NCBI GenBank assembly: GCA_946481275.1
Contig: CAMLMV010000003.1
Location: 179,556 to 243,555, forward strand
Length of the DNA stretch: 64,000 nt
Source: an uncultured Massilia sp.
Lineage (GTDB): Bacteria; Pseudomonadota; Gammaproteobacteria; Burkholderiales; Burkholderiaceae
Direction of reading: 5' to 3'
Positions within the stretch are counted from its first letter, which is position 1. Each line of letters starts with the position of its first letter. This document shows positions 54,582 through 63,104 of the stretch, one piece after another. The position numbers and the translations under genes were made by a program. The notes beneath the pieces were generated by a model. It did no database searches. It was not told where the DNA came from and saw only the letters and a program-made list of their open reading frames with translations.

Positions 54582-56849
54582 TCACGGCGGCGGCACCGTG
54601 TCTTCGGTCCGGTAGCGTGCCACGAAGGCTGCCAGGTTCTTCGAATGATAGCCCTGCGCCAGGGCGTGCAGGCGCGCCGCGAACGGCGCATAGGCCGGAT
54701 CGAGCGCCTGCAGGTAGTCCGCCCGCTCCCGCACCTCGCGCATGCTTCCGATCCGGACCAGTTGCCACAGGATGTCGATCTCCCCGGCCGGCGGGACGAC
54801 GAGTCGGGTCTGTCCCTCCGCCTCGGGCGGCCGTTGTTCGCTGATCCAGTGCAGTGATAGCAGGTTGCCGATGGTGTCGAGCAGGTTGTCGACGTCCACC
54901 GGCTTGCCGAGGAAGGCACTGGCGCCGGCCGCACGGGATGTCCGTTCGTCGTCGGGGCTGACGCTGGCCGTGACGGCGACGATCGGGACTGCGCGCCATC
55001 CCGGCATCTGGCGGATCCGCCGCGTCGTCTCGTTGCCGTCGATGACCGGCATCATGACGTCCATCACGATCAGGTCCGGCTTGAAGCTGTCGAGCAGCAC
55101 CAGGCACTCCAGGCCGTTCGACGCCGCGGCCACGACGAACCCGGTCTCCTCCAGCAGGTCCACCAGCATCGCGCGATTCTGCGGCACGTCGTCGACGATC
55201 AACACGCGCCTGCGCTCGCCCTGGTAACCGACGATGCGGCCCGGCGACGGCGCGGCGGCCGGGCTGCCGGCCGCGGCCCGCACCGCGAGTTCGAACGAGA
55301 ACGTGCTGCCCTCGTGAGGCGCGCTGGCGACCTCGATGTTGCCGCCCATGAGGCGCACCAATTGCCGGCTGATGGCCAGGCCCAGGCCCGTGCCGCCCGC
55401 GCGCCGGTGTGCGTCGGCCACCTGTTCGAAGGGTTGGAACAGACGCCCGAGCTGGTGCGCACCCATGCCGATGCCGCTGTCGGCGACCTCGAAGCGCAGC
55501 CGCGTGGTGGCCTCGTCGTCCTGCGGACCGGGCGGCGCCCGCGACACCCGCAGGGAGACCGCACCGCGGTCGGTGAATTTCACCGCGTTGCCCAGCAGGT
55601 TGAGCAGCACCTGCCGCAAGCGGGTCTCGTCGATCGTCACCGCGTCCGGCAAGCCGGCCGCCAGTTCGTAATTGAACGCCAGGCCTTTTTCTTCCGCCTT
55701 GACCCGCATGATGTCGACCACGACGCGCAGGAAGGTGTCGAGATGCACGGCGGCCGGGTGCAATTCCATCTTGCCGGCCTCGACGCGCGCCAGGTCCAGG
55801 ATGTCGTTGATGAGGGTGAGCAGGTGCTGGCCGCTCTCATGGATGGTGGCCAGGCCCGCGGCCTGCCGTTCGTTCAGCGGCAGCCGCTCGCGCCGCAGCA
55901 ACTGGGCGTAGCCGATGATGGCGTTGAGCGGCGTGCGCAATTCGTGACTCATTTGCGCGAGGAAGTTGCTCCGTTCGCGGGCGAGTCCGACCGCCTCGGC
56001 CAGCGCGGTCTCGCGCGCCGCCTCCGCCGCCTTGCGTTCCCGGTCGATCGCGGCCAGCTGTTCCAGACGCAACCGGGTGGCCGCGAGACTGGTGCGGAAA
56101 TGCAGCAGACCCAGCGACAGGCCGAGTACGCCGCACGCGATCCATGCGACGACCAGCCACGTCAGCAGGGTCGTTTTCGAGATCCATTTGCCGCTGAACT
56201 TGATCGACCGCACCTCGATCGTGATTACCTGTTCCTTGGGAACATCGTCGGTCGCCACTTCCACCGAGGTGACGTGGTCGAGGCGGACATAGCTCTTTGA
56301 CAGCGGGATCGCGCGCGAGCTGCGCCACCAGTCCGCCGTGCGCAAGGCGTGCAGCGGGATCGTGAACCTGGGCTGAGGGGGAAGCTGGAGCTGGACTTCG
56401 TTGAACCGTTGCGAGTTCCAGTCGCTCAGCGTGGAAATGTCGGGCTCGAAGTTCATCAGGTGAATCTTGATGACATGGCGGCCTTGTCCCGAATAGCGCA
56501 GATCCAACGACATGGTGTCGTAGCGCGTCATGTCGATACCCTTGACCGGGTCGCCCAACTGGAACTGCAGGCTGCAGAACGGATAGGTTGCGGCCGATCT
56601 CAGGTGGCACCGCATCACGATGGCATCGGGGGTGATCGTCAGCGAACCGACCGAATTGCCGTTCGCGTTGTAGCCGCGTGTCTTGTCGCGGTCGTCGACC
56701 ACCTTGACGCCATGTGGCTGCTGCGGGGAGATCTCGAGGGTGCGGGTCATCCCGTAGTGCTGCCAGACCAGCAACGACGGCGTCGCGAGCAGCAGCAGGA
56801 TGACCAGGACGTAACTTATCTTGGTCGGAAAGGAGAGCGGCAGACTCAT
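54582..56849 (-). CDS. Hybrid sensor histidine kinase/response regulator, copy 1
   Basis: About 755 residues: membrane helix ~9-30; periplasmic beta-rich domain ~35-225 with GDPVKGIDMTRYDTMSLDLR and HVIKIHLMNFEPD; second helix ~228-250; coiled linker; HisKA with the phospho-His in FLAQMSHELRTPLNAIIGYA (His ~302); HATPase with NLLGNAVKFTD, DSGIGMG and GGTGLGLAIS; receiver with the phospho-Asp in PDLIVMDVMMPVIDGNE; and a C-terminal helical tail (VRERADYLQALDPAYAPFA) shared with its two paralogues. I use ATG 56849; GTG 56855 is an alternative. The periplasmic domain has the look of a carbohydrate-binding sandwich, which may be its sensor. Confidence 0.92.
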   Translation of the reverse strand: MSLPLSFPTKISYVLVILLLLATPSLLVWQHYGMTRTLEISPQQPHGVKVVDDRDKTRGYNANGNSVGSLTITPDAIVMRCHLRSAATYPFCSLQFQLGDPVKGIDMTRYDTMSLDLRYSGQGRHVIKIHLMNFEPDISTLSDWNSQRFNEVQLQLPPQPRFTIPLHALRTADWWRSSRAIPLSKSYVRLDHVTSVEVATDDVPKEQVITIEVRSIKFSGKWISKTTLLTWLVVAWIACGVLGLSLGLLHFRTSLAATRLRLEQLAAIDRERKAAEAARETALAEAVGLARERSNFLAQMSHELRTPLNAIIGYAQLLRRERLPLNERQAAGLATIHESGQHLLTLINDILDLARVEAGKMELHPAAVHLDTFLRVVVDIMRVKAEEKGLAFNYELAAGLPDAVTIDETRLRQVLLNLLGNAVKFTDRGAVSLRVSRAPPGPQDDEATTRLRFEVADSGIGMGAHQLGRLFQPFEQVADAHRRAGGTGLGLAISRQLVRLMGGNIEVASAPHEGSTFSFELAVRAAAGSPAAAPSPGRIVGYQGERRRVLIVDDVPQNRAMLVDLLEETGFVVAAASNGLECLVLLDSFKPDLIVMDVMMPVIDGNETTRRIRQMPGWRAVPIVAVTASVSPDDERTSRAAGASAFLGKPVDVDNLLDTIGNLLSLHWISEQRPPEAEGQTRLVVPPAGEIDILWQLVRIGSMREVRERADYLQALDPAYAPFAARLHALAQGYHSKNLAAFVARYRTEDTVPPP

Positions 56850-56878
56850 GTGCACACCCCCGAAGTTCGGGTAGGGAC

Positions 56879-56895
56879 GTTTCAGTATATACCCA
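56879..56895 (-). promoter_or_regulatory. Shared promoter element before kinase copy 1
   Basis: The 17 bases GTTTCAGTATATACCCA (plus strand) also occur before kinase copy 3. On the minus strand they contain the -10-like TATACT (56889-56884). ATGACA, a 5/6 match to the -35, lies 19 bases further up. Start of transcription would be about 25 bases before the gene. Confidence 0.55.
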
Positions 56896-56924
56896 AGCGT
56901 TGCACACTTGTCATGGTTTTTCCG

Positions 56925-57104
56925 TCAGTCCGTGCCCGCCGCGTGATAGTGGTCGGCCTGCATTTTCCCGTTCACGCCATGCACCTCCGCCCTGGGCAAG
57001 GCCAGGACGATCTCGCCGCCCGCGTCCTTGAATGCGTACCAGGGGGCGCCCAGTTCCTCGCGCCAGAAGCCGGTCTTGCACGATGATGTAGTGATAAAAG
57101 GAAC
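56925..57104 (-). pseudogene. In-frame coding remnant after the stop of kinase copy 2
   Basis: Directly after the TAG of kinase copy 2, in the same frame, 59 further sense codons run to a TGA at 56927-56925. From codon ~9 onward they read like real protein with GC-rich third positions (SCKTGFWREELGAPWYAFKD, EVHGVNGKMQADHYHAAGTD). There is no start codon with a ribosome site. It looks like the surviving 3' end of a deleted gene. No family recognised. Confidence 0.5.
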
Positions 57105-59381
57105 CTAGACCGACCGGTCATCCAGTACTTTTTCGGAATTGTTCCGGAAGCGCGCCACGAAGGCGACCAGTTGTTTCGAATGGTAGCCCTGCGCCAGCGT
57201 GTCGAGCCGGTCCGCGAATGGCGCATAGGCCGGATCGAGCCCCCGCAGGTAGCCGGCCCGCTCGCGGATCTTGCGCATGTTGCCGATCTGCGCCAGCTGC
57301 CACAGCGTCTCGATCTCGTCGGCAGGCGGGACGGTCATGGCGGCTTCCTCGCCGCCCTCCGGCGCCGGCTGCCCCGTGGTCCACTTCAGCGCCAGCAGCC
57401 TGCCGATGGTGCGCAGCAGGAGCTCGTGATCGACGGGCTTGGCAAGGAAGGCGCTGGCACCGGCGTCGCGGCTCCTGCGTTCGTCTTCGGCACTGGCGCT
57501 GGCGGTCACGGCGACGATGGGGACGTCGCCCCAGCCCGGCATATGCCGTATCTGCCGCGTGGTCTCGTTCCCATCCATCACCGGCATCATGACGTCCATC
57601 AGGATCAGGTCCGGCCTGAAGCTGTCGAGCAGGACCAGGCATTCGAGCCCGTTCGCCGCGGCGGCGACGATGAAGCCGGTGTCCTGCAGCAGGTCCAGCA
57701 GCATGGCGCGGTTCTGCGGCACATCGTCCACGACCAGCAGCCGCTTGCGCTCGCCCTCGTAGCCCGTCAGGGTCTCGTGCGGGGCCACGGCGGCCGGCGC
57801 GGCGGCGGCCACGGGCACGTCGATCTCGAACGAGAATGTGCTGCCTTTACCCGGGGCGCTGGCGACGGCTATCCTGCCTCCCATGAGTTGCACCAGTTGC
57901 TGGCTGATGGCCAGGCCCAGGCCCGTGCCGCCCTCGCGCCGCTGCGCCGTCGCGACCTGTTCGAAGGGCTGGAAGATGCGCCCGAGCTGTTGCGTGTTCA
58001 TGCCGATGCCGCTGTCCGCCACTTCGAAGCGCAGCCGCGCGCTGTCCGGCGCACTGGAGGGCGCGGCCGGCAGCACCCGCAGCGAGACCTTGCCGGTGTC
58101 GGTGAATTTCACCGCATTGCCCAGCAGGTTGAGCAGTACCTGGCGCAGACGCGTCTCGTCGACCGTCACCGCGGCCGGCAGGCCGGGTGCGAGCTCACAA
58201 CTGAACGCGAGGCCTTTTTCCTCGGCCTTGACGCGCATGATGTTGGCCAGAACCTGGAGAAACGTATCGAGATGCACGGGGGCCGGGTGCAGCACCATCT
58301 TGCCCGCTTCGACCCGCGCGAGGTCGAGGATGTCGTTGATCAGCGTGAGCAGGTGCTGGCCGCTTTCATGGATGGTCGCCAGGCCGGCGGACTGGCGTTC
58401 AGTGAGGTCGCGGCAGTCGCGTCCCAGCAGCTGGGCATAGCCGATGATGGCGTTGAGCGGCGTACGCAATTCGTGGCTCATCTGCGCGAGGAACTGGCTG
58501 CGCTGACGCGCGAGTGCGACGGCCTCGGCCAGGGCCGCTTCACGCGCGGCCGCGGCTTCCTTGCGTTCGCGGTCGATGGCGGCCAGCTGTTCCAGGCGCG
58601 TCTTGCTGGCTTGCATGCCGGACCGGAAGTGCAGCAGACCCAGCGACAGGCCAAGCATGCCGCAGCCTATCCATGCGGCCATCAGCCAGGTCAGCAGGGT
58701 CGTCCTGGAGATCCATTTTCCGCGGAACTCGATCTTGCGCACTTCGACCGTGATGGTGTGACCGGCGGCGCTGGCGTCGTCCGCCTGGAGTTCCACGGTC
58801 GTGACGTGATCGAGACGGACATAGCTCTTGGACAGCGGGATCCGGCGCGCAAAATGCCACCAGTCCGCGGTGCGCAAGGCGTGCATCGGGATCGTGACTT
58901 CGGACTGGGGCGGAATATCGATCAGCACTTCGTTGAACCGCTGCGCGTCCCACTGGCCCGGCGTGTAGAACTCCGGTTCGAAATTCAGCAGGTGAAGCTT
59001 GACGACATGCCGGCCGTGGCCCGTATAGCGCACGTCGAGCGTGACCGTGTCGTACCGGGACAAGTCGATGCCCTGGCCCGGGTCGCCCAGCTGGAACCGG
59101 ATGGCGCAATTCGGATACCGCGCGGCCGTCCCCATCTGGCAATGCAGGATGTACGCATCCTTCGCGATGGCCAGCGACGCGACCGAATTGCCCGGCGCCG
59201 GGTTCCCGCGCGGCAGGACGCGGTCGTCGGTCACGACGGCGTCATACGGATGCTGCGGGGAGATCTCGAGGGTGCGCGTCATGCCGTAGTGCTGCCAGAC
59301 CAGCAGGACCGGGGTCGCCAGCACCAGGAGGATGACCAGGGCATAACCGATCCTGGTCGAACGGGAGAGCCACTGAGTCAT
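57105..59381 (-). CDS. Hybrid sensor histidine kinase/response regulator, copy 2
   Basis: A 758-residue paralogue with the same order of parts: helix (IGYALVILLVLATPVLLVWQ), periplasmic sandwich (GDPGQGIDLSRYDTVTLDVR), helix, HisKA (FLAQMSHELRTPLNAIIGYA), HATPase (DSGIGMN, GGTGLGLAIS), receiver (PDLILMDVMMPVMDG) and helical tail. ATG 59381 overlaps the stop of copy 3 in ATGA, so the two are co-translated. Part of its receiver region is base-for-base identical to copy 3. The protein ends LDDRSV at a TAG, after which the frame stays open (see 56925-57104). Confidence 0.92.
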   Translation of the reverse strand: MTQWLSRSTRIGYALVILLVLATPVLLVWQHYGMTRTLEISPQHPYDAVVTDDRVLPRGNPAPGNSVASLAIAKDAYILHCQMGTAARYPNCAIRFQLGDPGQGIDLSRYDTVTLDVRYTGHGRHVVKLHLLNFEPEFYTPGQWDAQRFNEVLIDIPPQSEVTIPMHALRTADWWHFARRIPLSKSYVRLDHVTTVELQADDASAAGHTITVEVRKIEFRGKWISRTTLLTWLMAAWIGCGMLGLSLGLLHFRSGMQASKTRLEQLAAIDRERKEAAAAREAALAEAVALARQRSQFLAQMSHELRTPLNAIIGYAQLLGRDCRDLTERQSAGLATIHESGQHLLTLINDILDLARVEAGKMVLHPAPVHLDTFLQVLANIMRVKAEEKGLAFSCELAPGLPAAVTVDETRLRQVLLNLLGNAVKFTDTGKVSLRVLPAAPSSAPDSARLRFEVADSGIGMNTQQLGRIFQPFEQVATAQRREGGTGLGLAISQQLVQLMGGRIAVASAPGKGSTFSFEIDVPVAAAAPAAVAPHETLTGYEGERKRLLVVDDVPQNRAMLLDLLQDTGFIVAAAANGLECLVLLDSFRPDLILMDVMMPVMDGNETTRQIRHMPGWGDVPIVAVTASASAEDERRSRDAGASAFLAKPVDHELLLRTIGRLLALKWTTGQPAPEGGEEAAMTVPPADEIETLWQLAQIGNMRKIRERAGYLRGLDPAYAPFADRLDTLAQGYHSKQLVAFVARFRNNSEKVLDDRSV
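57592..57836. repeat. 245-base identical direct repeat, copy A
   Basis: Bases 57592-57836 match 59877-60121 with no difference that I can find by eye, while flanking sequence of the two kinase genes differs every few codons. It covers the start of the receiver domain and the linker before it. Confidence 0.8.
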
Positions 59382-61666
59382 GTTCGCATCGATTGGAAAT
59401 CGTCATGCCGGCGGGCCGCGTCCCCGGTCCGGAAGCGCGCCACGAAGGCCGCCAGCTGCTTCGAATGGTAGCCCTGCGCCAGCGTGTCGAGCCGGTTCGC
59501 GAACGGCGCGTAGGCCGGATCGAGCCCGCGCAGGTAGGCGGCGCGCTCGCGGATCTCGCGCATGCTGCCGATCTGCGCCAGCTGCCACAGCGCCTCGATT
59601 TCGTCCGCCGGCGGGACGGTCATGGCGGCTTCCTCGCCGCCTTCCGGCGCCCGCTGTCCGGTGAGCCACTGCAGCGCCAGCAGCCTGCCGATGGTGCGCA
59701 GCAGAAGGTCGTGGTCGACCGGCTTGGCGAGGAAGGCGTCGGCGCCGGCGTCGCGGCTCCTGCGTTCGTCATCCGGGCTGGCGCTGGCGGTCACGGCAAT
59801 GATCGGGACCTTGCCCCAGCCCGGCATGTGACGTATCTGCCGTGTCGTCTCGTTGCCGTCCATTACCGGCATCATCACGTCCATCAGGATCAGGTCCGGC
59901 CTGAAGCTGTCGAGCAGGACCAGGCATTCGAGCCCGTTCGCCGCGGCGGCGACGATGAAGCCGGTGTCCTGCAGCAGGTCCAGCAGCATGGCGCGGTTCT
60001 GCGGCACATCGTCCACGACCAGCAGCCGCTTGCGCTCGCCCTCGTAGCCCGTCAGGGTCTCGTGCGGGGCCACGGCGGCCGGCGCGGCGGCGGCCACGGG
60101 CACGTCGATCTCGAACGAGAACGTGCTGCCCTTGCCGGGGGCGCTGGCGACGTCGATATGGCCGCCCATGAGTTGCACCAGTTGCTGGCTGATGGCCAGG
60201 CCCAGGCCCGTGCCGCCTTCGCGCCGCTGCGCGGCCGCCACCTGTTCGAAGGGCTGGAAGATGCGCCCGAGCTGTTGCGTGTCCATGCCGATGCCGCTGT
60301 CGGCCACTTCGAAGCGCAGCCGCGCCGTGTCCGGCGCACCGGCGGATGCGGCAGGCAACACCCGCAGCGAGACCTTGCCGGTGTCGGTGAATTTCACCGC
60401 ATTGCCCAGCAGGTTGAGCAGTACCTGGCGCAGACGCGTCTCGTCGATCGTCACCGCGTCCGGCAGGCCGGGAGCGAGCTCGTAGCTGAATCCAAGGCCT
60501 TTCTCTTCCGCCTTGACCCGCATGATGTTCGCCAGGACTTGCAGGAAGGTTTCGAGATGCACGGCCGCCGGGTGCAGTACCATCTTGCCGGCTTCCACCC
60601 GCGCCAGGTCGAGGATGTCGTTGATCAGCGTAAGCAGATGCTGGCCGCTCTCGTGGATGGTCGCCAGCCCGGAGGCCAGCCGTTCGGTCAGGTGGTCGCG
60701 GTCGCGTCCCAGCAGGTCGGCATAGCCGATGATGGCGTTGAGCGGCGTGCGCAATTCGTGGCTCATCTGCGCGAGGAACTGGCTGCGCTGGCGCGCCAGT
60801 GCGACGGCCTCGGCCAGCGCCGTCTCGCGGGCCGCCTCGGCCTCCTTGCGTTCGCGGTCGATGGCGGCCAGTTGCTCCACGCGGGTCTTGTTGGCTTGCA
60901 GGCCGGACCGGTAGTGCAGCAGACCCAGCGACAGGCCGATCACGCCACACACGATCCATACGGACACCAGCCAACTCATCAGCGTCGCCCGCGATATCCA
61001 TTTGCCGCGGAACTCGATCTTGCGCACTTCGACCGTGACCACCTGTCCCGTGTCGTGATAGTTGTCCGTCGCCAATTCCACGGTCGTGACGTGGTCGAGG
61101 CGGACATAGCTCTTGGAGAGCGGGATCTGGCGCGAGAAATGCCACCAGTCCGCGGTGCGCACGGCATTCATCGGCGCCGTGAATCGGGGCTGGGCGGGCA
61201 CGTTGATCAGCAACTCGTTGAACCGCTGCGAATTCCAGTCCTCCAGCGTGGAAAACTCCGGTTCGAAATTCATCAGGTGGAGCTTGAGGACATGCCAGCC
61301 CCGGCCCGTATAGCGCAGGTCGAACGCGATCGTGTCGTACCCGGACATGTCGATGCCCTTGACCGGGTCGCCCATCAGGAATTGCAGCTTGCAGAACGGG
61401 TAGGTTGCGGCGGCGCCCAGATAGCAGCGCATGATGAACGCATCCTTCGTGACGGTCAGCGACGCGACCGAATTGCCGTTCGCGCTGTTGCCGCGCGTCG
61501 TGTCGCGGTCATCCGTCACCCGGGCGCCATGCGGATGCTGCGGGGAGATTTCGACGGTGCGCGTCATCCCATAGTGCTGCCAGACCAGCAGGACCGCGGT
61601 CGCCAGCACGAGGAGGGTGACCAGGACGTAACCTATCCTGGTCGAACGGGAAAGCCACTGAGTCAT
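59378..61666 (-). CDS. Hybrid sensor histidine kinase/response regulator, copy 3
   Basis: A 762-residue paralogue, first to be transcribed of the tandem set. Same layout: helix (VLVTLLVLATAVLLVWQ), periplasmic sandwich (GDPVKGIDMSGYDTIAFDLR, KLHLMNFEPEFS), helix, HisKA (SHELRTPLNAIIGYA), HATPase (DSGIGMD), receiver (PDLILMDVMMPVMDG) and helical tail ending in a short unrelated extension. Periplasmic domains of the three copies keep the same framework but differ at many surface positions, suggesting related but distinct ligands. Promoter element at 61697-61713. Confidence 0.92.
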   Translation of the reverse strand: MTQWLSRSTRIGYVLVTLLVLATAVLLVWQHYGMTRTVEISPQHPHGARVTDDRDTTRGNSANGNSVASLTVTKDAFIMRCYLGAAATYPFCKLQFLMGDPVKGIDMSGYDTIAFDLRYTGRGWHVLKLHLMNFEPEFSTLEDWNSQRFNELLINVPAQPRFTAPMNAVRTADWWHFSRQIPLSKSYVRLDHVTTVELATDNYHDTGQVVTVEVRKIEFRGKWISRATLMSWLVSVWIVCGVIGLSLGLLHYRSGLQANKTRVEQLAAIDRERKEAEAARETALAEAVALARQRSQFLAQMSHELRTPLNAIIGYADLLGRDRDHLTERLASGLATIHESGQHLLTLINDILDLARVEAGKMVLHPAAVHLETFLQVLANIMRVKAEEKGLGFSYELAPGLPDAVTIDETRLRQVLLNLLGNAVKFTDTGKVSLRVLPAASAGAPDTARLRFEVADSGIGMDTQQLGRIFQPFEQVAAAQRREGGTGLGLAISQQLVQLMGGHIDVASAPGKGSTFSFEIDVPVAAAAPAAVAPHETLTGYEGERKRLLVVDDVPQNRAMLLDLLQDTGFIVAAAANGLECLVLLDSFRPDLILMDVMMPVMDGNETTRQIRHMPGWGKVPIIAVTASASPDDERRSRDAGADAFLAKPVDHDLLLRTIGRLLALQWLTGQRAPEGGEEAAMTVPPADEIEALWQLAQIGSMREIRERAAYLRGLDPAYAPFANRLDTLAQGYHSKQLAAFVARFRTGDAARRHDDFQSMRT
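59877..60121. repeat. 245-base identical direct repeat, copy B
   Basis: Partner of the repeat at 57592-57836, same orientation, 2285 bases apart. Recombination between the two would delete one kinase gene and leave a perfect chimera. Confidence 0.8.
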
Positions 61667-61696
61667 GTTCGTACCGATGGGAAATCGGACGGCGAT

Positions 61697-61713
61697 GTTT
61701 CAGTATATACCCA
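61697..61713 (-). promoter_or_regulatory. Shared promoter element before kinase copy 3
   Basis: Same 17 bases as at 56879-56895, with TATACT (61707-61702) as the likely -10 on the minus strand, 31 bases before the gene. The -35 region is less clear here. Confidence 0.5.
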
Positions 61714-61804
61714 GGCAATACTCCTTTGTGTTCTTTTGGCATTCGCCGGCGTAATCTTTTTGCAACATGCCGGCGCATGCCGTCACCGCCGCGCGCAGGT
61801 GCAA

Positions 61805-62914
61805 TTACGCGGCGGGAACGTCGCTCCCGTCCAGCCAATCGAAGACCTGCGGCCAGAGGCGCGCATGGGCGCTGCGTCCCACCAGCACGCCCACGTGCTG
61901 CAGGTTGACGCCCACGTCGCCCTCGTAATGGAGGAGCTTCTTGCGCGGGCTGGCCGTCGCGTCGTGGAACGGCACCAGCGCATCCGGGGGAATCAGCTTG
62001 CTGCGCGGGTCGACGACGGACAGCAGCGGCGACGTGAGGTCGCGCGGGCCGATCGTGCGGTTGCCGAGCGCGAGCTTGCCTTGCATGAAGGCGTCGTGCC
62101 GGTACAGCGACTCCACGATCTCCGTGAACAGGCGGCCCGGCAGCGGGAACTCGTCGTGCGTCCACCGTTCCACGCGCATGTGCGTGACGAGCGCCTGCGG
62201 GTCCGTCATCGACAGCATGCGGTCCGTCCAGCGCTCCCACTGGAACGCCTGCGGCTCGGCCATCGCGCTCATCATGTTGAGGAAGACGCCGGGCACCTGG
62301 CGGAACGTGTCCGCGATCGGGCGGGCGTGCGGCGTCGCGTCGATCAGGCGCGCGAAACAGCTCGATGCGGGCGTGAAGTGCAGCGGCGATTCCAGCAGGA
62401 TCGTCGCGCGCACGGCCTCCGGGTGCAGGCAGCTGTGGATGGCGGCCAGGATGCCGCCCAGCGAGTGGCCCGCGACCACGACCTGGTCCGGCCCGCCGTC
62501 GGCCGCGATGGCGCGGCGGCAGGCGGCCAGCAGGTGGTCGCCGTAGTCGTCCAGGCCGAAGTGGTCATGCGTGTCGGGCAGCGCGACCCATTCTGCCAGG
62601 TAGACGCGGTAGCCGCGCTCCAGGAAGCGCCGCACGACGCTGACGTCGGGCGCCAGGTCCCAGATGTAGGGGCGCTTGATGGGGGCCGGCACGATCAGCA
62701 CCGCGGGGCTGTCGTTCGGGGTGATGTCGGCCGGGGCGCCGTAGCGGCGCACGTTCAGGCCGGGTTCCGTGTGCAGGACCGTCGAGGGCGTCTGCTGCGG
62801 GCCGTAGCCCACGCGCTCCAGCATCTCGCCGCGCGCCTTGCGGCGGCGGTCCATGTCCTTCAGGGCCATTGCGCCGAGTGCGCTCATGGCGGAGTTCCAG
62901 TTGCTTGCCTGCAT
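61805..62914 (-). CDS. PhaC-related alpha/beta-hydrolase with Ser nucleophile
   Basis: A 369-residue protein with the overall pattern of polyhydroxyalkanoate synthases and their relatives: VLIVPAPIKRPYIWDLAPDV, FLERGYRVYLAEWV, HLLAACRRAIAADGGP and the late His region LQHVGVLVG. The nucleophile elbow is VVVAGHSLGGILA with Ser, where class I-IV synthases have Cys in GxCxG. It is therefore more likely a hydrolase or esterase than a polymerase. Start at ATG 62914 (MQASNWNSAM) rather than the frame's upstream ATG. Monocistronic. Confidence 0.78.
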   Translation of the reverse strand: MQASNWNSAMSALGAMALKDMDRRRKARGEMLERVGYGPQQTPSTVLHTEPGLNVRRYGAPADITPNDSPAVLIVPAPIKRPYIWDLAPDVSVVRRFLERGYRVYLAEWVALPDTHDHFGLDDYGDHLLAACRRAIAADGGPDQVVVAGHSLGGILAAIHSCLHPEAVRATILLESPLHFTPASSCFARLIDATPHARPIADTFRQVPGVFLNMMSAMAEPQAFQWERWTDRMLSMTDPQALVTHMRVERWTHDEFPLPGRLFTEIVESLYRHDAFMQGKLALGNRTIGPRDLTSPLLSVVDPRSKLIPPDALVPFHDATASPRKKLLHYEGDVGVNLQHVGVLVGRSAHARLWPQVFDWLDGSDVPAA

Positions 62915-63063
62915 GGCGATTCGTCCGAGGTCAGAGTGGAAGACACCGCACTCTACGCCACCAATCCGCCGGCTCCAATCGCGCACGACCGGAAAGTCAC
63001 GCGCGTTTGCGGAGCGTTAAACTGGAAACGTGCACGATGCCAGCGGGCTATTGTGCACGATTA

Positions 63064-63097
63064 AAACAGGGGGCGGCGCACGGGGCGCGCCGCCCCC
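63064..63097 (-). terminator. Rho-independent terminator of zwf
   Basis: GGGGGCGGCGC (63069-63079) pairs over 11 bp with GCGCCGCCCCC (63087-63097). Read on the minus strand it is followed by TGTTTTAATC. It lies 8 bases after the zwf stop. Confidence 0.88.
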
Positions 63098-63104
63098 GAC
63101 ACGC

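Noticed and set aside
61805..62914. Class I/III PHA synthase annotation
   Set aside because: The required Cys of the GxCxG box is Ser here, so a polymerase label would be unsupported.
59393..63064. A plus-strand open frame of more than 1200 codons antisense to kinase copy 3 and the PhaC-related hydrolase
   Set aside because: It is the mirror of GC-rich minus-strand genes with clear families; the translation is Arg/Val/Gln-rich without domains. Similar antisense frames at 29.9-32.8, 33.8-36.3 and 36.4-39.1 kb were rejected for the same reason.
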